From positions 1 through 12,265 of the forward strand of contig PWEU01000068.1 in the NCBI GenBank assembly GCA_003554005.1: a DNA stretch of 12,265 nucleotides. The letters are read 5' to 3'. Shown one piece after another: positions 1 through 7,107 of the stretch (positions are counted from its first letter, which is position 1; each line of letters begins with the position of its first letter). Origin of the DNA: Nitriliruptoraceae bacterium. Its GTDB lineage: Bacteria > Actinomycetota > Nitriliruptoria > Nitriliruptorales > Nitriliruptoraceae. The position numbers and the translations under genes were made by a program. The notes beneath the pieces were generated by a model. The model worked only from the letters and a program-made list of their open reading frames with translations. It made no database searches and had not been told where the DNA came from.

Positions 1-359
1 CTGAGCGCCAGCACGTACTCCCGCATCCGGGCGGCGGGCTTGGACCACTCGGTCGAGAACCGCCGCTCGATGTGGGGCTTGATCTGGGAGCCGAGCCCGA
101 GCACGAACCGCCCGCCGGTCAGGGCCTGGAGGTCGTGGGCCGCGTACGCCACGTGCATGGGGCTGCGGGGGAAGGCGACGGCGATGGCCGTGCCGATCTG
201 CATCTCACCCGACACCGTGCCGGCCACCGCGGCCGCCAGGAAGGGGTCGTGCACCGTCTCCGACACGAACCAGCCGTCGTAGCCGCGGTCACGGGCGGTG
301 GCCACCACCTCGGCGGTCTCGGCCAGCGGGTGGCCGTAGGTCATCTCGTCCAGCTTCAT
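1..359 (-). CDS. LLM-class F420-dependent oxidoreductase, N-terminal part (partial)
   Basis: The first 119 codons are present; the gene runs off the left edge. The visible protein begins MKLDEMTYGHPLAETAEVV and has the start of a luciferase-like TIM barrel. It contains GYDGWFVSETVHDPF (about residues 26-40), GTAIAVAFPRSPMHVAY, and LTGGRFVLGLGSQIKPHIERRF. This combination, especially the SETxHDPF, AFPRSPM and GSQxKxHIERRF stretches, matches from memory a mycobacterial-type F420-dependent oxidoreductase subfamily (the MSMEG_2256-like group). Such enzymes use reduced deazaflavin F420 in the cytoplasm for hydride transfer to substrates that are mostly unknown. The ATG is at 357-359. It lies 20 bases downstream of the thioesterase stop, so the two genes are probably one minus-strand operon. 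The substrate cannot be inferred. The family call is strong and the cofactor call good; completeness beyond the edge is unknown. Confidence 0.88.
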   Translation of the reverse strand, partial: MKLDEMTYGHPLAETAEVVATARDRGYDGWFVSETVHDPFLAAAVAGTVSGEMQIGTAIAVAFPRSPMHVAYAAHDLQALTGGRFVLGLGSQIKPHIERRFSTEWSKPAARMREYVLAL

Positions 360-379
360 GGCGTGCTCCTCGGGGCCGG

Positions 380-889
380 TCAGGACCCGACCTGACCGGG
401 GTCGATGTTGGCGAGCCGGACCTGCCCCCGGGCGACCGCGGCGCCGTCGCTGGCCCGGGACAGCACGACCTGCCACAGCTGCTGACTGCGACCGACGTGG
501 AGCGGGGTCGCGGTCGCGTCCACCCGACCCTCTCGGTGGCTGCGCAGGAAGTCGGTGCTGTTGCTGACCCCGACGACGAACCTGCCGCTGGCGGCCACCC
601 TGAGCGAGGCCGCGATCGACGCGAGCGACTCGACCACCGAGCACCACACGCCGCCGTGCACGATGCCGTAGGGCTGACGGTGCCGGTCGTCGATCTCGAG
701 GTGCGCCGAGACCGCCTCCAGGCTGACCCGGTCCCAGACCAGCCCGAGGGTGGTCGTGCCGAAGCCGTCGCGCGCGAAGGCGAACAGGCCCTCGAGGTCG
801 TCGCCCTCCACCGTCTCGCCGGCCTCCAGGCGGGCGAGGACCGCCGCCATCGAGCCGTCCCGGTCCCCCGGCATGCCTGCCATCGTCAC
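380..889 (-). CDS. PaaI-type hotdog-fold acyl-CoA thioesterase
   Basis: This 169-residue protein has the hotdog thioesterase pattern. It shows GIVHGGVWCSVVESLAS at about residues 75-91, where HGG lies at the start of the central helix and the following Glu (E87, VVES) is in the position of the usual catalytic acid. Later come FVVGVSNSTDFLRSHREGRV and a terminal strand VARGQVRLANI. PaaI/YbdB-like members hydrolyse acyl- or aroyl-CoA thioesters in the cytoplasm, usually as tetramers. Two starts are possible. GTG at 889 has GGGAG five bases upstream; ATG at 883 has AGGGG five bases upstream and would give 167 residues. The first is listed, but the choice is close. It is the first visible gene of a minus-strand pair with the F420-dependent oxidoreductase, and it diverges from ilvD. 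The substrate is not predictable. Confidence 0.85.
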   Translation of the reverse strand: MTMAGMPGDRDGSMAAVLARLEAGETVEGDDLEGLFAFARDGFGTTTLGLVWDRVSLEAVSAHLEIDDRHRQPYGIVHGGVWCSVVESLASIAASLRVAASGRFVVGVSNSTDFLRSHREGRVDATATPLHVGRSQQLWQVVLSRASDGAAVARGQVRLANIDPGQVGS

Positions 890-1071
890 CCCTGCTCCCG
901 GTCCCCGGCCGTCGACGACCCGCTGCGTCCACCGGGAACGCTAGCGGGCGGTCCGTCCCATCCCGCGCTCGCCGGGCTTCCCCGGACGGGCTGGCTCGAC
1001 GTGGACGGCAGCGGTGTGGTCAGATGGCCGTTGCCCCACCACGCCCGTCCCGTGATCCGCAGGAGCCCCCG
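890..1071. other. Divergent intergenic region between thioesterase and ilvD
   Basis: This 182-base gap separates two divergent genes and must hold a promoter for each, but neither is clear. On the minus strand a TAGCGT hexamer at 943-938 fits the TANNNT form of an actinobacterial -10 box and would give a leader of about 40 bases to the thioesterase; no matching -35 element is visible. On the plus side the only decisive signal is AGGAG at 1061-1065, six bases before the ilvD ATG. I see no T-box, leader peptide or attenuator of the kind that controls branched-chain amino acid genes in some bacteria. Confidence 0.4.
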
Positions 1072-2766
1072 ATGGCCGACCGCACGCCCGATGTCAAGCC
1101 CCGCAGCCGCGACGTGACCGACGGGTACGAGCGCGCCCCGGCCCGCGCGATGCTCAGGGCCATCGGGATGGGCGACGACGACTGGTCGAAGCCGCAGATC
1201 GGCGTGGCGTCGTCGTGGAACGAGGTCACCCCCTGCAACCTGCCGCTGGACCGCCTGGCCAAGCAGGCCAAGGAAGGTGTGCGCGAGGCCGGCGGGTTCC
1301 CCATCGAGTTCACCACGATCGCGGTGAGCGACGGCATCGCGATGGGCCACGAGGGCATGCGCGCGTCGCTGGTCTCCCGCGAGGTGATCGCCGACTCGGT
1401 CGAGACCGTGATGCACGCCGAGCGGCTCGACGGCATGGTCACCTTCGCCGGGTGCGACAAGTCCCTGCCGGGGATGATCATGGCGGCGGTACGCCTGGAC
1501 GTGGCCAGCACCTTCGTCTACGGCGGGTCGATCCTGCCCGGTCACCACGACGGCCGGGACATCACGATCCAGGAGGTCTTCGAGGCGGTCGGTGCCCGCG
1601 GCCGCGGGACCATCGACGACGACGAGCTGCTCGCGATCGAGCGCGCCGCCTGTCCCACCGAGGGTGCCTGCGGCGGCATGTTCACCGCCAACACGATGGC
1701 CTCGGCGATCGAGGCGATGGGCATGGCGCTGCCCGGCTCCTCCACCGCCCCCGCCACCGACGCCCGCCGCGACGGGTTCGCCCGTCGCTCCGGCGCCGCG
1801 GTGGTGCACCTGCTCGAGCGGGGCCTGACCGCCCGCGACATCGTCACCCGGCAGGCGCTGGAGAACGCGATCGCGGTGGTGATGGCCGTCGGCGGCTCCA
1901 CCAACGCCGTCCTGCACCTGATGGCGATCGCCCGGGAGGCCGAGGTGGAGCTCCATCTCGAGGACTTCGACCGCATCGGCCGTCTGGTCCCCCACATCGC
2001 CGACACCAAGCCGGGTGGCCGCTACGTGATGACCGACCTCGACCGCGTCGGTGGGGTGCCGGTCGTGCTCAAGGAGCTCCTCGACGCCGACCTGCTGCAC
2101 GGTGACGCGCTGACCATCACCGGTCGTACGATGGCAGAGGAGTTGGCCGACCTGGACGTCCCCGCCCCCGACGGCGAGGTGGTGCACCCCCTCGCCCGCC
2201 CGATCCACGACGCCGGGGGCCTGGCGATCCTGCGGGGCTCGCTGGCGCCGGACGGGGCGGTGGTGAAGATCGCGGGGCTCACCGAGGACCAGATGACCTT
2301 CGAGGGCCCCGCCCGGGTGTTCGACGGCGAGCAGGGCGCCATGGAAGCGGTGCTGACCGGGCGGATCGTGGACGGTGACGTCATCGTGATCCGCTACGAG
2401 GGACCCATGGGCGGACCCGGGATGCGCGAGATGCTGGCGGTGACCTCGGCGGTCAAGGGCGCCGGACTCGGCAGCACCGTCGCGCTGCTGACCGATGGCC
2501 GGTTCTCCGGGGCGACCCACGGGTTCTCGATCGGCCACGTCGCACCCGAGGCCACCGACGGCGGCCCGATCGCCTTCGTGCGTGAGGACGACCGGATCCG
2601 CATCGACGTCGCCACCCGCACGATGGACCTGCTGGTCGACGAGGTGGAGCTCGCGGCGCGCCGCGAGGGGTGGGAGCCGCTGCCCCCGCGCTACACCCGG
2701 GGCGTCCTCGCCAAGTACGCCCGTACCGTCGGTTCAGCGAGCCTGGGGGCGACCACCTCGGTGTGA
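1072..2766 (+). CDS. ilvD: Dihydroxy-acid dehydratase
   Basis: IlvD dehydrates 2,3-dihydroxy-isovalerate and 2,3-dihydroxy-3-methylvalerate to 2-oxo acids, the step before transamination in valine and isoleucine synthesis (and pantothenate and leucine supply). The 564-residue protein is of family length. Iron-sulfur ligands are seen as C55 (TPCNLPLD), C128 (AGCDKSLPGM) and C200 (PTEGACGGMFTANTM). K130 in the CDK motif is the lysine that is carbamylated to hold Mg2+ in this family. S479 in DGRFSGATHGFSIGHV is the expected catalytic base. Three cysteines fit either a [2Fe-2S] or [4Fe-4S] enzyme; actinobacterial members studied carry [2Fe-2S]. The frame is open back to an ATG at 1024, but AGGAG at 1061-1065, six bases before the ATG at 1072, decides the start. 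No other ilv gene is visible nearby, so it stands apart from ilvBNC here. Confidence 0.97.
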   Translation: MADRTPDVKPRSRDVTDGYERAPARAMLRAIGMGDDDWSKPQIGVASSWNEVTPCNLPLDRLAKQAKEGVREAGGFPIEFTTIAVSDGIAMGHEGMRASLVSREVIADSVETVMHAERLDGMVTFAGCDKSLPGMIMAAVRLDVASTFVYGGSILPGHHDGRDITIQEVFEAVGARGRGTIDDDELLAIERAACPTEGACGGMFTANTMASAIEAMGMALPGSSTAPATDARRDGFARRSGAAVVHLLERGLTARDIVTRQALENAIAVVMAVGGSTNAVLHLMAIAREAEVELHLEDFDRIGRLVPHIADTKPGGRYVMTDLDRVGGVPVVLKELLDADLLHGDALTITGRTMAEELADLDVPAPDGEVVHPLARPIHDAGGLAILRGSLAPDGAVVKIAGLTEDQMTFEGPARVFDGEQGAMEAVLTGRIVDGDVIVIRYEGPMGGPGMREMLAVTSAVKGAGLGSTVALLTDGRFSGATHGFSIGHVAPEATDGGPIAFVREDDRIRIDVATRTMDLLVDEVELAARREGWEPLPPRYTRGVLAKYARTVGSASLGATTSV

Positions 2767-2775
2767 GGTCGGCGG

Positions 2776-2781
2776 TAGACT
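2776..2781 (+). promoter_or_regulatory. Candidate -10 box upstream of the 162-residue protein
   Basis: TAGACT, in the context GGTAGACTG, fits the TANNNT -10 form common in actinobacteria and lies 10 bases after the ilvD stop. Transcription would start near 2788, giving a leader of about 23 bases to the GTG at 2811. No convincing -35 is seen, so read-through from ilvD could supply or supplement expression. Confidence 0.4.
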
Positions 2782-2810
2782 GACGCCCAGCCGACATCAC
2801 GGGGTGAGCC

Positions 2811-3299
2811 GTGCAGTTCGAGGAGCTGCGCTTCGTCTGCCAGCAGGCCGCGATCGACCTCGCGCAGACCCGGGGTCGACCGGTCCCGCCGACGGTGGTC
2901 CTGCCGGGTCCCGACCGGACCCGGCTGCTGACGCTGCCGGAGTTGCCCGAGGAGGACGAGGCGCGGCACGCCGTGCTCGCCCAGCTGGCGGCCGACCACA
3001 TCACCCTCGGCGGGGTGCCGTGCTGGGGGTTCGTGGCCGAGGCGGAGATCGACGGCGAAGACGCCGTCGTCGTGGTCTACGGCGCCCGCCGCCACGCGCC
3101 GCACCTGACGGGTTCCCGGTTCGACGCATCGGGAGAGCTCGAGGAGTTCGTGGCGTCGGAGGAGCTCGACGCCACGGCGCTGCCCTTCCTGCATCCGCTG
3201 CAACACGCCGTGGACGCCCTGCCGGCGGCCGGGGACGTCTTCGCCGACGCCGATCCCAAGCGGGGTGGACCGCCGGGTGGCCTGCCCGTCATCCCCTGA
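2811..3299 (+). CDS. Conserved-looking protein of unknown function (162 aa)
   Basis: I do not recognise a named family. The 162-residue protein starts at GTG with GGGGTGA a few bases upstream. It is soluble-looking, with no signal peptide or membrane segment. It reads as an alpha/beta fold: an N-terminal helix (EELRFVCQQAAIDLAQ), then TVVLPGPDRTRLLTLPELP, a helix around 50-62, and two strands GVPCWGFVAEAEI and DAVVVVYGARRHAPH. An acidic segment (GELEEFVASEELD) follows, and the tail is Gly/Pro-rich. The strand pair with AEA and VVVYGARR resembles unnamed actinobacterial proteins known from memory only. It lies 44 bases after ilvD on the same strand, with a candidate promoter of its own. Codon bias matches its neighbours, which supports it as a real gene. 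No function is inferred. Confidence 0.75.
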   Translation: MQFEELRFVCQQAAIDLAQTRGRPVPPTVVLPGPDRTRLLTLPELPEEDEARHAVLAQLAADHITLGGVPCWGFVAEAEIDGEDAVVVVYGARRHAPHLTGSRFDASGELEEFVASEELDATALPFLHPLQHAVDALPAAGDVFADADPKRGGPPGGLPVIP

Positions 3300-3309
3300 G
3301 GGGCGACGG
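3286..3309. terminator. Weak hairpin between convergent genes
   Basis: CCGTC (3286-3290) pairs with GACGG (3305-3309), and CCCC (3293-3296) with GGGG (3300-3303), separated by a 2/1-base internal loop and closed by a TGA loop that is itself the stop codon of the 162-residue protein. It sits at the junction of two convergent genes, 18 bases apart, where a bidirectional terminator would be expected. There is no T-tract on either strand, so the call is tentative. Confidence 0.3.
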
Positions 3310-3317
3310 CAACCCTG

Positions 3318-3557
3318 TCACGGTCGGAAGTTCGCCAAGGGCCCGAACGGTTCCCAGTGGTCCTGGGGGGAGACGCGACCGGTCTCAGCCCGGCACCGGA
3401 TCTCCGTGAGGTGTCCAGCCGGATCGTGGACCGTGCCGATGAGCTCAGGGCAGTCCAGGCAGCGTTGCGCGGGCACGTCCCTGCGCTGGCGCGGACACCC
3501 GACCATGCCCAACTCGTCGACCAGGTGCGTGCGGTGTCTGCGGAGCAGGGCACTCAC
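3318..3557 (-). CDS. Small four-cysteine protein, possible zinc ribbon (79 aa)
   Basis: The start is GTG at 3557, because GGGAGG (3569-3564) lies exactly six bases upstream; the in-frame TTG at 3563 directly abuts that sequence and is less likely. The 79-residue protein has four cysteines, C21, C33, C36 and C55, spaced C-x11-C-x2-C-x18-C. They occur in VGCPRQ, RCLDCPEL and EIRCRAE. This suggests a zinc ribbon or other metal knuckle. An N-terminal basic helix (ALLRRHRTHLVDEL) precedes the cysteines. It is the last gene of the minus-strand group, 123 bases after the thioesterase, and converges with the 162-residue protein. Similar short Cys proteins occur in actinobacteria, often near CBS-domain proteins (from memory). 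The RBS and cysteine spacing argue for a real gene. The function is unknown. Confidence 0.65.
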   Translation of the reverse strand: MSALLRRHRTHLVDELGMVGCPRQRRDVPAQRCLDCPELIGTVHDPAGHLTEIRCRAETGRVSPQDHWEPFGPLANFRP

Positions 3558-3680
3558 GGGCAACCTCCCGGACGGTCGCGACGGGCTCCGACGGTGGCGG
3601 GATCCGACGGTACTGCGCCGAGGGTGACGCGGACCGTTGCGTCCCGCTAGGGGCGGTGGTCCCCGACCGGCTCCGGCGGC

Positions 3681-4340
3681 TCATGCCCGTGCAGCCAACA
3701 GGCGCGCCGCATCGAGCTCCACGAACACCGCGGTCGCGCTGGCGACCAGCTCGTCGCCGGCGTGCAGCTGCGCCGCGGTGTGCAGGCGGCGACCCGAGCG
3801 TTGCACCACCCATCCCCGCAGGGTCAGCGGGGTCTCGACCGGCGTGGGGCGCAGGGAGCGCACCGTCAGCTCCCCCGTGAACCCCGGGATGCCGTGGAGG
3901 GTCAGCAGGTAGCCCAGGACGTCGTCGAACAGGGCCGCGACGATGCCGCCGTGGGCCATGCCCGGGCCGCCCTCGAACGCCGTGCCGAGCACGATCTGGG
4001 CCACGGCCGCCTCACCGTCGCGCACCACCTCGATACCGATGCCCAGCGGGTTCCAGGGCCCCGACACGAAGCACTCCTCGAAGTGCACCACCGGGGCGCG
4101 GTCGGGGATGTCCTCCTCGAACATCCGCCGGGTGACCTCACCGATGTCACGGTGGCGTCGGCCGGCCCGCTCGGCCTCGGTGGCCAGCCCGTCGATCTGC
4201 TCCGCCCCCCGCAGGAGCAGCTCATCGTCGACCTCGTGCGCCATCAGCGCGTGTCCGAGCCGTCGTACAGCCGTCGCAGCGGCGGCGCGCGCCGCCGATC
4301 CGTGCGTGCCCCCGTGCCGCCGATGCGCAGCACCCTCCAT
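3681..4340 (-). CDS. PaaI-family hotdog thioesterase with N-terminal extension
   Basis: The 219-residue protein carries a C-terminal hotdog domain from about residue 85. FEECFVSGPWNPLGIGIEV precedes the motif GMAHGGIVAALFDDVLGYL (128-146), followed by FTGELTVRSLRPTPVETPL and the last strand LVASATAVFVEL. HGG (130-132) with D139/D140 in the following helix matches the acyl-CoA thioesterase active site of PaaI-like enzymes. The first 80 residues form a charged, probably helical extension (RRLGHALMAHEVDDELL...), a known layout in actinobacterial members. ATG at 4340 is chosen because GGAAGG lies nine bases upstream; the frame is open to 4373, so a GTG nine bases earlier in frame is the alternative. 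It begins 34 bases after the second CNNM gene and is probably co-transcribed with it. The substrate is unknown, presumably an acyl-CoA. Confidence 0.85.
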   Translation of the reverse strand: MEGAAHRRHGGTHGSAARAAAATAVRRLGHALMAHEVDDELLLRGAEQIDGLATEAERAGRRHRDIGEVTRRMFEEDIPDRAPVVHFEECFVSGPWNPLGIGIEVVRDGEAAVAQIVLGTAFEGGPGMAHGGIVAALFDDVLGYLLTLHGIPGFTGELTVRSLRPTPVETPLTLRGWVVQRSGRRLHTAAQLHAGDELVASATAVFVELDAARLLAARA

Positions 4341-4374
4341 CCACCACACCCTTCCCGGCCGCGGAGGCGGCACG

Positions 4375-5721
4375 CTAGCCCAGCTGGTCGGTCCTGCTCG
4401 GTGCCCTGAGCTCCACCTCGCCCGCCCGCCGTCCGTCGAGCGAGCGGACGGTCAGCACCCAGTCGTCCTCGGTGGTGACCCGGTCGCCGACGTGCACCAG
4501 CCGTCCGAGACGCTCGACCAGCCACCCGGACACGGTCTCCGCCGAGCCACCGGACAGGACCAGGCCGGCCAGGCGCTCGACCTCGTCGCGGCGGACCGTG
4601 CCCGGCACCGTCCAGTACCGGCCACGGGAGCGGTCGACGTGCTCCTCGTCGTCGTACTCGTCGGCGATCTCGCCGACCAGTTCCTCGAGGACATCCTCCA
4701 GGGTGAGCAGGCCTGCGGTCCCGCCGAACTCGTCGGTCACCAGGACGGCGGGGGTCTGGCGGTCGAGCATGTCCTGCAGCAGGTGCTCCAGGTCGCGCGA
4801 CCCGGGGACCGCCACGATCGGGCGGAGCAGCTCGCTGACCGGGGTGGTGTCGAGCTCGAACTCCTCGCTGGTGAGCAGATCCTTGACGTGGACCAGACAG
4901 ACCACCTGGTCGATGTCGTCGTGGAACACCGGGAACCGCGTGTACCCCGTCTCCCCGGCGAGCTCCAACACGGCCGCGCCGGTGGCATCGTCGGGCACCG
5001 CGGCCAGATCGACCCGGGCCGTCATCGCGGCCTCGGCGGTGATGCCGGCCAGCTCGAGGGCCGCGCGCATCACGCGGGCGTCGGTGTCGGTGATGGTCCC
5101 GCGGTCAAGCGACTCGCTGACCGCGAGCACCAGCTCACCCGGGCTGTGCGCGAGCTGCTGCTCGTCGACCGGCTCCATCCTGACCGCGCGCACCAGCAGG
5201 GTGGCGAGGCGGTTGAGCACGCGGAGCAACGGCCGCGCAAGCAGCACGAACCCCCGGAAGGGGCGGGCCAGGGTGAGCGCCACGGCCTCGCCCCGGGCGA
5301 CCGCGAGGTGGCGTGGGACCAGCTCGCCGACCACCAGGTGGAGGCCCGTCAGTAGCGTCAGGGCCAGGGCGACGGCCAGGACCGCCCCGGTGGTCCCGGA
5401 CAGTGCGCTGGGCCCGAACACGCGGGCGAGCGGGACCACCAGGGCGGGCCCGGCGACGGCTCCCAAGCCCAGGGAGCACAGGGTGATGCCGAGCTGCGCC
5501 CCGGTGAAGGTGACCGCGGGCTCGGCGAAGGACCTGAGCACCAGCGCCCCCCGGCGATCCCCCGCCTCGGCTGCGGCCTCGATCCGGGACCGACGAGCCG
5601 CGAGCAGGCCGATCTCCACCGCGACGAACCCGGCGTTGACCACCAGCAGGACGACGACCAGCCCGAGCGCAGCCCACGGAACCCCGCCGATGACCCCGGC
5701 GACCTCGGCGACGGCCCTCAT
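4375..5721 (-). CDS. CNNM/CorC (HlyC-type) transporter-like membrane protein with CBS pair, copy 2
   Basis: The 448-residue protein has the bacterial CNNM layout. The N-terminal membrane domain has helices at about 15-41, 72-100, 112-133 and 155-178. Then come two CBS domains (about 232-285 and 293-352, with TRFPVFHDDIDQVV and GGTAGLLTLEDVLEELVGEI) and a C-terminal CorC/HlyC domain (about 365-440). Characterised relatives move Mg2+ or other divalent cations out of the cell, with the CBS pair sensing ATP/Mg2+; the haemolysin label is historical. The start is ATG at 5721, sharing ATGA with the stop of the upstream paralogue, with GGGGGG five bases before it; GTG at 5727 is possible but has no room for an RBS. 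Oddities: GELVPRHLA replaces the usual GE-x-x-PK, and VEIGLLAARR replaces the common AE-x-ALVS-x-RR. Translational coupling suggests equal amounts of the two proteins. Confidence 0.92.
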   Translation of the reverse strand: MRAVAEVAGVIGGVPWAALGLVVVLLVVNAGFVAVEIGLLAARRSRIEAAAEAGDRRGALVLRSFAEPAVTFTGAQLGITLCSLGLGAVAGPALVVPLARVFGPSALSGTTGAVLAVALALTLLTGLHLVVGELVPRHLAVARGEAVALTLARPFRGFVLLARPLLRVLNRLATLLVRAVRMEPVDEQQLAHSPGELVLAVSESLDRGTITDTDARVMRAALELAGITAEAAMTARVDLAAVPDDATGAAVLELAGETGYTRFPVFHDDIDQVVCLVHVKDLLTSEEFELDTTPVSELLRPIVAVPGSRDLEHLLQDMLDRQTPAVLVTDEFGGTAGLLTLEDVLEELVGEIADEYDDEEHVDRSRGRYWTVPGTVRRDEVERLAGLVLSGGSAETVSGWLVERLGRLVHVGDRVTTEDDWVLTVRSLDGRRAGEVELRAPSRTDQLG

Positions 5722-7034
5722 GTCCACCCCCCGTCACCTTCGAGCTCGCGGACCAGCAGCTCGGTGATCCGGGTGCCCTCCATGGCCGTGACGGTGAGCT
5801 CGAGCCGTCCGTGCTGCAGCGCCTCACCCAGGTCGGGGAGGTGGCCGAGTTGGTCGAGGACGAAGCCGGCCAGGGTCTCGTACGCGCCCTCCGGCAGCGA
5901 CTCACCGAACAGATCGACGGCATGGTCCACACGGAGGCGGGCATCGACGATCGTGCGGCCGTGTCCGATGCGGCGCAGCGTGAGGCCCTGCGCGTCGAAC
6001 TCGTCCTCGATCTCCCCCACGAGCTCCTCGAGCACGTCCTCGAGGGTGACCATGCCCGCGGTGCCACCGTGCTCGTCCACGACCAGCGCCGCCGTGCGCC
6101 GCTGGCGCCGGAGGTCGGCGAGCAGCCGTCGGAGCTGGCCGGATTCCGGCACGACCAGCAGCGGCGCCGTCACCTCGGTGACCGGGGTCGAGCCGTGCTC
6201 CGCAACTGGTACCCGGAGCAGGTCCTTGACGTGGACGCTGCCGAGCACGTCGTCCTCGTGCTCCCCGTGGACGGGGAAGCGGCTGAAGCCGGTGCGTCGC
6301 GAGGCGGCGCGCAGGTCCGCCAGGGTCGCGGTCGAGGGCAGCCAGACGATGTCCGGTCGGGCGACCATGACCTCCTCCACCCGTCGGTCCCCGAGCTCCA
6401 CTGCACGGCGCAGCAGGGTGGCCTGCTCGCGGCTGAGGCTGCCCTGCTGCCCGGAGGCCTGGATGATGCGGGCGAACTCGTCCAGGCTGTGTCCGGGGCT
6501 GCGTCCGGCATCGAGCTCGACCCGGAACGCGTGGACGGTGACCGCCTGGGCGGCCCCCTCGAGCAGCCGGATGACGGGCCTGAACACGGTCCCGAAGGCG
6601 CGCGTGCCTGGGACGACGGCCCGGGCGATGGGCAACGGTCGGGCGATCGCCAGGTGCTTGGGGACCAGCTCGCCGACGACCATCTGGGCCACGGTGGCGA
6701 CCAGGAGGGCACCGGCGAGGCTGACAGCCGGTGCGAGCTGCCCCGAGAGGCCGGCCAGCGACAGCAGCGGCCGGATGAGGGTCGCTCCCAGAGCGCGCTC
6801 GGCGACGAAGCCGAGCAGTAGCGAGGTCACGGGGATGGCGAGCTGGGCTGAGGACAGGGCGTAGGAGCCATCCGAGAGCTCGCGGGCCACGAGCTGCGCC
6901 CGTCGGTCCCCCTCCTGCGCCAGGGCGTCCACGCCAGGACGTCGCAGCGAGACCAGCGCGTACTCCGCGGCGACGAACAACCCGTTGACCGCGATCAGCG
7001 CCGCCGCCACCGCGAGCCACCACCAGCCCGTCAC
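5718..7034 (-). CDS. CNNM/CorC (HlyC-type) transporter-like membrane protein with CBS pair, copy 1
   Basis: This 438-residue protein is the upstream member of the pair. Membrane helices lie at about 4-28, 58-78, 100-122 and 133-160. The first contains VNGLFVAAEYALVSLRR, the classic CNNM opening, and GELVPKHLAIARP (121-133) keeps the canonical GE-x-x-PK. CBS domains follow at about 222-276 (FSRFPVHGEHEDDVLGSVHV) and 285-345 (EHGGTAGMVTLEDVLEELV), then a CorC/HlyC domain (357-433). It is probably a plasma-membrane divalent-cation transporter. An oddity is SSAQLAIPVTS where most relatives read QLGIT. GTG at 7034 is the only start in frame after the TAG at 7082-7080. No good Shine-Dalgarno is seen, so initiation may be weak or use another signal. 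The stop overlaps the next gene's ATG. It lies 73 bases after tetR on the same strand. Confidence 0.92.
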   Translation of the reverse strand: MTGWWWLAVAAALIAVNGLFVAAEYALVSLRRPGVDALAQEGDRRAQLVARELSDGSYALSSAQLAIPVTSLLLGFVAERALGATLIRPLLSLAGLSGQLAPAVSLAGALLVATVAQMVVGELVPKHLAIARPLPIARAVVPGTRAFGTVFRPVIRLLEGAAQAVTVHAFRVELDAGRSPGHSLDEFARIIQASGQQGSLSREQATLLRRAVELGDRRVEEVMVARPDIVWLPSTATLADLRAASRRTGFSRFPVHGEHEDDVLGSVHVKDLLRVPVAEHGSTPVTEVTAPLLVVPESGQLRRLLADLRRQRRTAALVVDEHGGTAGMVTLEDVLEELVGEIEDEFDAQGLTLRRIGHGRTIVDARLRVDHAVDLFGESLPEGAYETLAGFVLDQLGHLPDLGEALQHGRLELTVTAMEGTRITELLVRELEGDGGWT

Positions 7035-7076
7035 GGGCCGGTCAGCGGGCGATGTCGGGGCAGCTCCACGGCGTCG

Positions 7077-7082
7077 AGCCTA
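7077..7082 (-). promoter_or_regulatory. Candidate -10 box for the CNNM operon
   Basis: On the minus strand TAGGCT, in the context GGTTAGGCTCG, fits TANNNT and lies 42 bases before the GTG start of the first CNNM gene, in the 73-base gap after tetR. No -35 at the usual distance is visible. It would let the CNNM group be expressed independently of tetR. Confidence 0.35.
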
Positions 7083-7107
7083 ACCCGGCGCCGGTCCCCC
7101 GGGGCGG

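Noticed and set aside
1024..1071. 16-residue extension of IlvD to an upstream ATG
   Set aside because: The Pro/Arg-rich extension is unlike IlvD N-termini, and AGGAG six bases before the ATG at 1072 fixes the start.
890..1071. Possible T-box or attenuator controlling ilvD
   Set aside because: No specifier-like stem, leader peptide with Ile/Val/Leu codons or terminator hairpin is visible in this gap.
886..2538. Long open frame on the minus strand (550 residues) opposite ilvD
   Set aside because: It lies antisense to a certain ilvD, is His/Gly/Arg-rich with no fold-like pattern, and is the usual by-product of strong third-position GC bias.
7028..7044. Partial match (GTCACGGGCC) to the palindrome upstream of the penicillin-binding protein gene, near the start of the first CNNM gene
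   Set aside because: Only the left half and two central bases match, there is no dyad, and it overlaps the coding start; likely chance in GC-rich DNA.
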